A stretch of 64,000 nucleotides of DNA. Source: Melanopsichium pennsylvanicum (lineage: Eukaryota; Basidiomycota; Ustilaginomycetes; Ustilaginales). Positions 36,368 through 45,444 of the stretch are shown here, piece after piece (the stretch's first letter is position 1; every line of letters begins with the position of its first letter). The translations under genes and the position numbers were made by a program. The stretch lies in NCBI GenBank assembly GCA_900208305.1, contig OAPG01000009.1, positions 62,001-126,000 on the forward strand. Reading direction: 5' to 3'. The notes beneath the pieces are model-generated. The model saw only the letters and a list, made by a program, of their open reading frames with translations, had not been told where the DNA came from and searched no databases.

Positions 36368-39300
36368 TCAAGCAGCTTCTTCGAGTCCCTCGACGGTCCT
36401 CAACAATTCTGACAATTGCCTATACAACTTTAAGATAACCAATTGATCAATTGGATTCATCATCCCCATACCACCACTAATTTGATCTCTCTCTTTTTCT
36501 TTTACCCCCCCCAAATCATCATCTTGCTCATCTACCCCATTCTCACCACTTTTCTTTATCTTTACCTCATCCGTCCTACTCTTACCACCATTGTTACCAC
36601 TATTGCTGCCAAAATTCTGTGCCATCCTACTGATTCCCCCTAACGCTTTCCTAAGATCTTTCAACTCCAACTTGATCGCATAAAGTGCAATCTTTTTGGC
36701 ATTTGAAGCACTTGGTTTGTACGTTCCTATAGTCACATTCAAACCACCAAAGAAACTTTGTGTCAAACTTTTATTCGCAACCTCACCTCGATCCATGTCA
36801 GGATCATTTTCAGCTTTGTTCTCACTTCTCCCAACCTTGACACTATCAGTGGTATTACCAATGGCAGAGGCAGCAAAACCCTCCCTCAAAATCCTCACTG
36901 CCCTGGCATAAATCTGTAGCGCCGTCGAAACCAACAAAGATGCCGAAATTTCGGTAGATGGATCCGACTGACATGTGGGACAGTCGGCCGAACAAGCGCA
37001 TTGCGCCGTGATTGCCTGCGATGCCGTTAGCGTAAGTTGGATTGTATCCGTAGCAAACGTGTTTCGCATCTGCGTGGTTGTGTTTGTGTTTGTGTTTGTG
37101 GTTGTGGTTGTGGACGACGACGAGATATGTTTTCGAGGATCCGTTTCTCTCAGCACCTGTTTGACAGAGAGTAAAGCAACGCTCATATCGCATAAACATG
37201 TACACCCTTTGCCAGAAGGGTTGGGAACACAATGAACTTTGCTCGGATGATGCGTATGGACACCGGCTGCGCGTTGCCGATCACCGCTGTCCACATTCCG
37301 AGATGCACCAGCAACAGCGGTAGAGGTGGACAGAGGTCCCATTTCAATAGTATCTTCGAACGTTGAAATCGTGGACATGGCGCTAGATGTATCGACGGTG
37401 ACGTGGTTCGTGCAGCAACTTTTGGTTTCCACCTTGAGCGCTGGTTTCGCTTGAGACATCTTTCCTGAACAGCAAGATGGTGGTCTCACATCCACTTTGG
37501 GCGTCTTTGACACATTCACCTTCGCTGAGCAGCATGATGCCTCCCCTGCATTCTTACCTGCATCATTACCTTGCTGCAGATCCACCTCGGATGATGCCAT
37601 GGAGCAAGGCCTGGTCGGCTTGTTGGACGAGCAGCAACAGCTCCCATCCGTCTCTTGAGTTTGAATCTCAACCGGACTCGATAAAGCCTCGACCATTTGA
37701 TTGGGTGCAGGCAGAGTTGACCACCCTAGCCCGGTCTCGGTAGCTGCGATGGAATGTTGAATTTGACCCTGACCCATACCTGCATCTGCGCCCCTGGGCC
37801 ATAATTGGTCAGCACTAAACGTTGGTCTTCGGAAGCGTGCCATGGGTGACACGGTCGCTCCAGATGAGTTTGCGATCATACTCGAGGTATCTGTGACCTG
37901 AGCATGAAATCCTGACATTTGAGATTGCGAAGCTCTGCCATTCGGAAAGCCCATCGAGTGCGGCTCTGTCGAAGGCGTAACAGCCGCACTTGCAGCAGCC
38001 GAGCTACCATAGTTGGCTCCATTGATGCCCAGATCCCACCAGCTAAAATCGGCAGGTACTGCAAAGCTGAGACCTGGTTGGAGGATGGCACTATTCGTAG
38101 TCCATTCTTCCACCGAAGATGCCGTCACTTGACTGACATTTGATGCAAATTCAGCTCTGTGGCCTCCGAAAGGCGTGCCGAGACCATTGGCGTAGGCAGT
38201 ATTGGTTGCACTCGAGCTCGAATTATCGCCACTTAAAGAGGACTGTTGCTGTTGTTGTTGCTGTTGTTGAAATAGTTCGGCTGCGGAGATCTCGAGAGTG
38301 TCCAATGACTGCAGGAATGCAGCTACAGACAGGTCGTCAAGCGAGGGAAGCTTGTTGCCCGTTGCCAAATTGGCCTTCACTTCTGGAGGTCGCGGACTTT
38401 GTCCGCTCGAGAAGGACGTTGAGGCGATTGCAGGTGAAACGACCGTACTCGGTGCCATTCCGTCAGATGGAGTCACTGCTGCGAATGAGAGTTGGCTCTG
38501 AGAGTACACTGTAGGAGTGCAAGCAAGTCTCGAGCTGCTGCTGACCGAAGCCGTACCATTTGGCGTATGCAATGGGCTCTCGGGAAGGCTGAGAGGGTGA
38601 GAAGCGACAAAGCTTGTTTGGTAAGTATCGTGTGGTGTGAGAGGCTGCAGAACGTCGGTTGGAGCTTGAGATGCAAACAGATGGTCCTGCTGTGATAGGA
38701 GCGAAGAGGTTTGGGCAAGGCTCGAAGCGGGAGAGGCGGTAAACTGGTATGGTTGCTGATTGCCGAGTTGAAAATCGACCAGGAGACCCGCCTCGGTCTT
38801 GACTCTGGGGCTCAGATCGCTTGAAGATCCGCTCTTGCATTTAGCCTGTGCCGCATGGGGTTCGTTTCTGACCGCGAGAGTACCGATCGAATGAGCTTGA
38901 GCGCTTCCAATATCGTCGCCTAGTTCGGCTTTGCGCTTCTTGGGGCGGCCGATCGGTGCCCTTGCCGAGTAAACACATTGGATAGCCTCGCTGTTGCACC
39001 TCTCGCAGCCCTCCTTTCCAAGCAAGGTTCCGTTGCATTTGAGCTTTCGATTACGACATGCTTCGCAGGCTGTGCGGATGATAAGTCCAAGCTTGGCGGC
39101 GTCGCCCTGTGTATAAAGGTGTCCGTCAGGGCCCAGAACGCGATTGGACTTGGTGTTAGAACCTGAGCCAGCGCTAGCATCGACAAAAGATGATGAGAGG
39201 CTGTCGTCCGGCATCTTGGATTTGGTTTTGACAGCGGTAGAAGATGCTGCGGCCGAACCTTTGCGTGCGCGAGGCTTTACCGGTGTGTTCCTCGCATTCG

Positions 39301-39700
39301 TCTTGGCAGAGATCGAGTTTGTGAGAGGTCGAGAGAAAGACGATGTCGGCTTTGATGTAGAGGGTGAGCCTAGTGCTTCTGCGCTGGATGATCTGGAAGA
39401 GAAATGGGCTGACTGACTACGCGTCTCGGTCAAAGATGACGAGGAGTCAGAAGATTCGGAAGGGTTGGCAAGGTTTACTAAAGCCGGTGCATGGTCGCGA
39501 GCATGGGAATAAGGGGTTGCGGCTGCAACATCATGTTCGTGGGCACGGAGGGATGATGGTTGGCAAGGAGATTTCGAGAACCGGACTGGATTAGAGTAAC
39601 GCGGCAGAGCTGCAGAAGAAGCACAAGCAGACGACAATGATGGATAGGATCGGGTAGCTTCCGAGGCCGAGACGGGATTTGATCTCACCGAGCTTGGCAT
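36368..39700 (-). CDS. Zn(II)2Cys6 transcription factor with repeated SCC motifs
   Basis: A probable nuclear regulator of 1110 residues. The ATG at 39700 (context GACAATGCC) is used; the frame opens upstream to 39955 only with a GTG and an in-frame stop behind it. The binuclear zinc cluster begins at Cys212: CEACRNRKLKC, then CERCNSEAIQC, followed by a basic GRPKKRK patch like an AT-hook. A run of eight or nine Gln lies near residue 480. Between about 686 and 765 four short motifs recur: SCCCSSNK, SCCSAK, SCCSGK and SCCTNH. The C-terminal part has CTCLCDMSVALLSVKQVLRE, CACSADCPTC and VTIGTYKPSASNAKK, resembling the C-terminal domain of AflR-type regulators. A Thr/Asn repeat lies between them. 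Target genes are unknown; metal sensing by the SCC motifs is only a suggestion. Confidence 0.85.
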   Translation of the reverse strand: MPSSVRSNPVSASEATRSYPSLSSACASSAALPRYSNPVRFSKSPCQPSSLRAHEHDVAAATPYSHARDHAPALVNLANPSESSDSSSSLTETRSQSAHFSSRSSSAEALGSPSTSKPTSSFSRPLTNSISAKTNARNTPVKPRARKGSAAASSTAVKTKSKMPDDSLSSSFVDASAGSGSNTKSNRVLGPDGHLYTQGDAAKLGLIIRTACEACRNRKLKCNGTLLGKEGCERCNSEAIQCVYSARAPIGRPKKRKAELGDDIGSAQAHSIGTLAVRNEPHAAQAKCKSGSSSDLSPRVKTEAGLLVDFQLGNQQPYQFTASPASSLAQTSSLLSQQDHLFASQAPTDVLQPLTPHDTYQTSFVASHPLSLPESPLHTPNGTASVSSSSRLACTPTVYSQSQLSFAAVTPSDGMAPSTVVSPAIASTSFSSGQSPRPPEVKANLATGNKLPSLDDLSVAAFLQSLDTLEISAAELFQQQQQQQQQSSLSGDNSSSSATNTAYANGLGTPFGGHRAEFASNVSQVTASSVEEWTTNSAILQPGLSFAVPADFSWWDLGINGANYGSSAAASAAVTPSTEPHSMGFPNGRASQSQMSGFHAQVTDTSSMIANSSGATVSPMARFRRPTFSADQLWPRGADAGMGQGQIQHSIAATETGLGWSTLPAPNQMVEALSSPVEIQTQETDGSCCCSSNKPTRPCSMASSEVDLQQGNDAGKNAGEASCCSAKVNVSKTPKVDVRPPSCCSGKMSQAKPALKVETKSCCTNHVTVDTSSAMSTISTFEDTIEMGPLSTSTAVAGASRNVDSGDRQRAAGVHTHHPSKVHCVPNPSGKGCTCLCDMSVALLSVKQVLRETDPRKHISSSSTTTTTNTNTNTTTQMRNTFATDTIQLTLTASQAITAQCACSADCPTCQSDPSTEISASLLVSTALQIYARAVRILREGFAASAIGNTTDSVKVGRSENKAENDPDMDRGEVANKSLTQSFFGGLNVTIGTYKPSASNAKKIALYAIKLELKDLRKALGGISRMAQNFGSNSGNNGGKSRTDEVKIKKSGENGVDEQDDDLGGVKEKERDQISGGMGMMNPIDQLVILKLYRQLSELLRTVEGLEEAA

Positions 39701-40627
39701 TGTCCCCGATGATGCTGAGCCAGTGGTGCCGTCTGTGAGGCTTTGTGGCAACCCGGATGTGGTGTTGGTGGGTGATAAGGCAACTGATGGTAAGCGGAAA
39801 TCTTGTTCCGCAGTCCAGCGAGAAAAATTGGTTCCTGCGTCTGCGATAGCCAACCGAGATGCTGATAGCGGCGAAAAGGCCTCGCGGTTGTTGAAAGCGC
39901 AATGTGGGATTCTTGTTGCAATGCTTGTTGACGACAACGATGTTGATCGACCCACTCAATCTACTGCACCATGCAGAGTATCAGCCTAGTGGGAACAATG
40001 CGAGACGCAAGCTCGGAGCCTTTTACCCTTGTGCAACTGCCATGAAGCTGTGACTTAATCCAAGTCTTGTCGCTTAGCTTGTTATGAGTGGCTCGTCAAC
40101 TCTGCAGCTTGAGCTATTACGTATGTTTCTGTCGAAAAGCAGCTGCAAGATGTTCAAGGGGTGTGTAGGTGTCGAGTGATTGTTCAATATATCGTGCCAC
40201 ACCATGTCGTCTGTGATATTAGACCAGCGGCCAAGCTCGGAGCCTTTTTTTCTTCTTCTTTCTTTCTTTCTTTCTTTCTTTCTTTTGTGGTTGATTGCCT
40301 GCTAAAAGGACATGCAAAAGGGTCCCTCGGTTTGGACGAGGCCCATTTTTCAGCTCCGTCCAAATGTGAATTGTAGGCTTGTAGGCTTAACAATTTCTAC
40401 GATTTTTTGATTTATTTTTTGGAAAAGTTCGGGAATCGGAAGTCAGTCAAGAAAAAGTCGGTCAATTAATCAACAAAGTGGACACCGTCAAACTTGACTG
40501 ACGCCCATCATTCCTCCTTCTCCACAGCACACAGCTTGACCTCATCACCGCACTGCTCTGCAACTTGGCAGCATAGTGCATGGGATCCAAGATCTATTGC
40601 GCAAGTCCTAATTTAGGCTTTGCAAAC
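39701..40627. promoter_or_regulatory. Divergent region, Zn2Cys6 gene / SYF1
   Basis: A 927-bp divergent promoter region with a TTTC microsatellite at about 40255-40286. The Zn2Cys6 frame is open without an ATG up to 39955. SYF1 has an alternative upstream in-frame ATG at 40580 in a weaker context. Confidence 0.5.
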
Positions 40628-43600
40628 ATGTCGCCAACGAAGCCATCCGCACCACCGGCTAAGGCGTCGCCCCAGGCTGTACAACCACCTCTTGCAACTT
40701 CTCCGCTTCAAGATACTATGGACTTTCTGACATCTCTCTTTCCTGTCACCTTTCCTATTCCGAATCCTACTACCGACGATACCCTCATTCCTGCCTCCGA
40801 CATCATGCTCGAGCAAGAGCTGCTGAGAAACCCAGACAACTTTCGTTCTTGGGCTTCTTACATCGACCACATCATCGAGTCCAACGTCGTCAAGCGACCT
40901 CCACCAGACCTTTCTCTAACCATATATCAAGCCGCTCTCCTCGGACCCTTTGCTAGCTCTTCACAACGAACAGCATTACGGCGCATCACGAGCATCTACG
41001 AACGCGCACTCGCCCAATTCCCCACTCGCTCTTCCCTTTGGCGTGATTACCTGCAGATTCGCTCTCGCTTCGTCCTGGGAGAGCCAAAAGGTGGATATGA
41101 GGCCAAGCGAAAGCGGGACCTACAAGATACTTGCGAGAAGCTCGACTTTGGTCCTACGCTCATCGACTCTCCCGATGATGAAGATTTCGGTCTCACCTAT
41201 CGAGGTGGTCTTGACGGCATCGTTGGCTGGAAGGAATGGAAGAGCTTAGCCGCACTACACGAGAGAGCTCTCATGTGGCTTCCCACAATGCCTTGTCTAT
41301 GGCTCAGCTACCTCTCCATGCTCACTCATCCACAGTGTCCGCCCACGCTGTCCTATACACACGCTCGTCGCACCTTTGACCGAGCGTTGCGGACCTTGCC
41401 AGTGTCATTACATCTTCGCATCTGGAAAGTGTATCTCAGGTGGGCAGAGCGTCGAGGCGGAGAGACTTGTCTACGCGTATGGCGAAGATACTTGCGTGTC
41501 GACGCTTCGCTCACCGAAAGATACGTCTCGATTCTCCTCGCGCAAAAGGAGGATCAGGCTGAGGAGGATGAAGAGGACGAAGATATTCACGAAACGCAAC
41601 AAAAGAGTGGTCCCGTCTCTAAGGCATTGGAGGCATCCAAGCTGCTGCTTGGACTTGCTCGAGGTGCGATGAATGGCTCATACATCAGTCCCGAAGGCAA
41701 GAGCCCTTACCAGCTCTTTATCGAATGGTTGGAGCTGACCGAAAAGTATCCAGACGAAATTGGTCTGGACCCAGAAGAAGAGAAGCAGGCATTACAACAT
41801 AAGAATTCCGCATCAACCGCTTCAAGCACATTAGTAAAGGGCAGCAAAGCGATTCAACACCATTCTCGAGGCACGGGCAAGAGCAAGGCAGCAGCAGCAG
41901 AAGAAGCATCCAAGGCGCCGTCGAGTAAAAAAGATGCCGAGACCGATCCCCGTAATCCTTGCCGTCTCAACGTGACAGCCATCATCCATAGCGACGGCCT
42001 TGATCGGTTTGAAGATCAATCGGGACGGCTCTGGACAGGTCTGGCCACATACTGGATCAAGCGGGGCGAGTTTCAAGTGGCACGTGACACGTTGGAGGCA
42101 GGAATGAAGTCAGTCAAGACGGTGCGTGACTTTACGCAGATCTTTGATGCTTACGCAGAGACCAGCGAGAACGTGATTGCGTTCATGATGGACGAACTAG
42201 CTGAAGACGGTTCTGATGAGGATCAAGATGATGAGGAACAATCAAGAGAAGAAAAGGAGGCAGAGCTCGATCGCCGCATGCAAGAATTCGAAGAGTTAAT
42301 GGAGCGAAGACCGTTCCTGGTCAACGATGTCTTGCTGCGCCGCAACCCTGATGATGTGCAAGAATGGGAGAAACGCGTGGTGCTGTATGGTGACAATGAC
42401 GACAAGATCGTCGAAACGTACCGGGAAGCGATTCAAAAGATCAACCCGCGCAAAGCAACAGCCAACTTTCACCAGCTTTTCCTCAACTTTGCGCAGTTGT
42501 ACGAGTATGGTGGATCTGCAGGCGTGGCCAAGCTGTCAGCCGATGGAGGCCAAGGGGAAGACGTAGAGGAGATCGAGGGTGACTTGGATTCAGCACGCAA
42601 GATCTTTGAAAAAGCGATCACGATCCCGTTCCGACGAGTAGACGACCTAGCTGAGATCTGGTGTGAATGGGCCGAGATGGAATTGCGACATTCCAACTAC
42701 GACCAGGCGATCCGCATCATGGCACGGAGCGTTGGCTCACCTCGCAACACCAAAGGCGTGTCGTACCACGACGACACGCTGCCGCCACAATCGCGGCTGT
42801 TCAAGTCGCTCAAGCTGTGGAGTTTCTACGTTGATCTGGAAGAATCGGTGGGAGAGGACGTGGAAAGCACCAAGCGAGTGTACGAAAAGATGCTCGAACT
42901 CAAGATTGCCAACGCACAGATCATGATCAACTACGCCACGTTCCTGGAAGACAACAAGTACTTTGAGGAGAGCTTCAAGGTGTACGAGCGCGGAGTGGAG
43001 CTATTCAGCTATCCGGTTGCTTTCGAGATCTGGAACGTCTACCTAAGCAAGTTTGTCAAACGCTACGGTGGTGGTAAACTGGAACGTGCACGAGACCTGT
43101 TTGAGCAAGCTTTGGACAAGTGTCCTGCACGGTTCTGCAAGCCGCTGATGCTCATGTACGGCAAACTGGAAGAAGAGCATGGATTGGCCAAGAGGGCGAT
43201 GAAGATCTACGAGCGAGCCACTCGGAGCGTATCTACGGACGATCGGTTTGACATGTTTGTGTTCTACATTGCCAAAGCGGCATCGAATTTTGGACTTGCG
43301 GCTACACGACCGATCTATGAAAGCGCGATTGAATCGCTGCCTGACAAGCAGACGGCGGATATGTGCTTACGATTCGCCGAGGTGGAGCGCAAATTGGGCG
43401 AGATTGACCGAGCGCGTGCGATCTATGCGCATGCTTCGCAGTTTTGCGATCCACGCACGCATGCGGAATTTTGGAAACAGTGGAATCAGTTTGAGATCGA
43501 GACGGGATCCGAGGATACGTTCCGAGAGATGCTTCGGATCAAGCGATCGGTACAGGCTCAGTACAACACGGATGTGTCGTACATTGCTGCATCGGGTGTG

Positions 43601-43843
43601 AGCTCTGCACAGCGCGCTCAGGAGCAAGCGTTAGTCAACGGTGGGGCAAACAAGGATGGCAACGATGGAATTACTAAGGTGGAAGCGTCTTCAAGAAAAG
43701 ATCAACGTCAGCCAGCTTTTGTGGCTGCTACGACTGCAGCGAGCGGAGCACGAACGGAGGATGAAGTAAATGGCGATACGGGTGATAGCAAAAATGAGGA
43801 AGTGGTTGGGGGTGATGATGAGGAGGATGATGATCTTCTATAG
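40628..43843 (+). CDS. SYF1: Pre-mRNA splicing factor SYF1 (HAT-repeat protein)
   Basis: A component of the Prp19/NineTeen complex of the spliceosome. From the ATG at 40628 (context AAACATGT) it has 1071 residues; an in-frame ATG at 40580 would add 16 but has a poor context. The protein is built of half-a-TPR (HAT) repeats, seen as W..Y/L..E patterns: NFRSWASYIDHIIESN, RSSLWRDYLQIRSRF, LHLRIWKVYLRWAE, DLAEIWCEWAEMELRH and HAEFWKQWNQFEIETG. It has two charged insertions (near residues 310 and 510) and a disordered acidic C-terminus ending DDEEDDDLL. The last 117 codons, the stop and the 3' flank are duplicated exactly just downstream. Confidence 0.95.
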   Translation: MSPTKPSAPPAKASPQAVQPPLATSPLQDTMDFLTSLFPVTFPIPNPTTDDTLIPASDIMLEQELLRNPDNFRSWASYIDHIIESNVVKRPPPDLSLTIYQAALLGPFASSSQRTALRRITSIYERALAQFPTRSSLWRDYLQIRSRFVLGEPKGGYEAKRKRDLQDTCEKLDFGPTLIDSPDDEDFGLTYRGGLDGIVGWKEWKSLAALHERALMWLPTMPCLWLSYLSMLTHPQCPPTLSYTHARRTFDRALRTLPVSLHLRIWKVYLRWAERRGGETCLRVWRRYLRVDASLTERYVSILLAQKEDQAEEDEEDEDIHETQQKSGPVSKALEASKLLLGLARGAMNGSYISPEGKSPYQLFIEWLELTEKYPDEIGLDPEEEKQALQHKNSASTASSTLVKGSKAIQHHSRGTGKSKAAAAEEASKAPSSKKDAETDPRNPCRLNVTAIIHSDGLDRFEDQSGRLWTGLATYWIKRGEFQVARDTLEAGMKSVKTVRDFTQIFDAYAETSENVIAFMMDELAEDGSDEDQDDEEQSREEKEAELDRRMQEFEELMERRPFLVNDVLLRRNPDDVQEWEKRVVLYGDNDDKIVETYREAIQKINPRKATANFHQLFLNFAQLYEYGGSAGVAKLSADGGQGEDVEEIEGDLDSARKIFEKAITIPFRRVDDLAEIWCEWAEMELRHSNYDQAIRIMARSVGSPRNTKGVSYHDDTLPPQSRLFKSLKLWSFYVDLEESVGEDVESTKRVYEKMLELKIANAQIMINYATFLEDNKYFEESFKVYERGVELFSYPVAFEIWNVYLSKFVKRYGGGKLERARDLFEQALDKCPARFCKPLMLMYGKLEEEHGLAKRAMKIYERATRSVSTDDRFDMFVFYIAKAASNFGLAATRPIYESAIESLPDKQTADMCLRFAEVERKLGEIDRARAIYAHASQFCDPRTHAEFWKQWNQFEIETGSEDTFREMLRIKRSVQAQYNTDVSYIAASGVSSAQRAQEQALVNGGANKDGNDGITKVEASSRKDQRQPAFVAATTAASGARTEDEVNGDTGDSKNEEVVGGDDEEDDDLL

Positions 43844-44387
43844 CATGTCACATAGCGATATCGAATGCAAAACGACGACATTATCAACAATAAAATTGTT
43901 GGTTGCATTTCACGCATCATACAGTAGATTATTATTATGTATGAGATCGAGACGGGATCCGAGGATACGTTCCGAGAGATGCTTCGGATCAAGCGATCGG
44001 TACAGGCTCAGTACAACACGGATGTGTCGTACATTGCTGCATCGGGTGTGAGCTCTGCACAGCGCGCTCAGGAGCAAGCGTTAGTCAACGGTGGGGCAAA
44101 CAAGGATGGCAACGATGGAATTACTAAGGTGGAAGCGTCTTCAAGAAAAGATCAACGTCAGCCAGCTTTTGTGGCTGCTACGACTGCAGCGAGCGGAGCA
44201 CGAACGGAGGATGAAGTAAATGGCGATACGGGTGATAGCAAAAATGAGGAAGTGGTTGGGGGTGATGATGAGGAGGATGATGATCTTCTATAGCATGTCA
44301 CATAGCGATATCGAATGCAAAACGACGACATTATCAACAATAAAATTGTTGGTTGCATTTCACGCATCATACAGTAGATTATTATTA
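43492..44387 (+). repeat. Exact tandem duplication of the SYF1 3' end, 450-bp unit
   Basis: Positions 43492-43937 recur at 43942-44387 with no mismatch that I can find by eye, at an offset of 450 bases. The unit holds the last codons of SYF1 (from EIETGSEDTFREML on), its stop and about 95 bp of 3' flank. Four bases (TGTA) lie at the junction. The second copy keeps an open frame (ATG at 43937 to stop at 44293) but lacks its own promoter; it is read here as a gene fragment, not a gene. Perfect identity means either a very recent event or an assembly artefact. Confidence 0.93.
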
Positions 44388-45444
44388 CTGTATATTGTTA
44401 ATGTACTACAGAAACCACGTTCTGAGTAATTCAAGGGAGTGTCAGCGGATAATATTGAGCGGATAATATTGAGCGTGTGGTGTTGAGTGTTTTTAGAGTC
44501 GACGTGTGGATTTGTTGGATTGGCTTGGTTTGTGCTTTGTGCTTTCTTGTTCTCCTAACTTTGTTCAGGACCACCCAATTGGGCTACTCGGCAAAGTAGA
44601 GTATTTAAATTATGCAGCCCAAACCAAAGTCTAATTTTGTAAATTTGTGATTTATTTGTGTACCTGAGAAGGAAAACGGGGTGTGGCCAGAGCGTGTCGA
44701 ATTTTGGTACAGCTTTGGCGTATTCAAGCTGGCCTGTACTATAAAACTATAATAAGAGTGTAAGTGGACGGCGTGATGCTGCGGCTGTTAAGTCATCACG
44801 TCAAAGTCGACTAAGTAGTTATTTATAAATTGGTATCGTTGCTATACTCTAAATTTACTGTATTATTGTATCACATACACTACCACCACTTACACTAACT
44901 TGATCTCGACTTCATCACCATGACATCTGCACCTCTCTAACTGGCTACAGTACAATATTCTCATTTCGCGCGACCCTTTATCACGACCCACTCTCATCAT
45001 CTATCTCACTCTCCCGGTTCGTGCTTCAATTTCTGCAACTCCAACCAACGCCGCGCTCTTTCTTCCATTGCCCTTGGCACGTGCCCTCGACTCGCAAACT
45101 ACCACCACCACCTTTGTTCCACACAAATCAAGTTTGCTCGCTCGCTTGTTTCTTTGCTTCTGCTACAAATCTTGATTCCATACACATCTCTGACGGCTCA
45201 ACTGGTGCACACAGTAGCTCGCAGCTGCACATGAACCAAGCTACTTGAATCCTCATCTCTGTCATTCAAGTCTTTACGATTGCTCCGCTCCCACTACCTC
45301 CAACACATCTTCACGACTCCTTCGCGCTCCAAATCTCAAAATCAAACAGCCTGCATCGCAGAGCAGGACACACCATAACGCCGTGTTGACTTTGCTACTA
45401 AATTGGCTCCGCCCAGTGGACGGCCACGGCCGCCGCCAACCACT
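44388..45444 (+). promoter_or_regulatory. IRE1 upstream region with two short upstream ORFs
   Basis: About 1.06 kb. It holds a tandem 14-mer AGCGGATAATATTG at 44444-44471. The pyrimidine-rich part from about 44880 is the likely leader. Two ATGs lie in it: 44920-44940 (CACCATGA context, six codons then stop) and 45231-45248 (CACATGA context, five codons then stop). Whether they are in the mRNA depends on the unknown transcription start. Confidence 0.5.

Noticed and set aside
43937..44293. 118-codon ORF downstream of SYF1 as a separate gene
   Set aside because: It is an exact copy of the SYF1 C-terminus starting at a chance ATG in the junction, with no promoter of its own.
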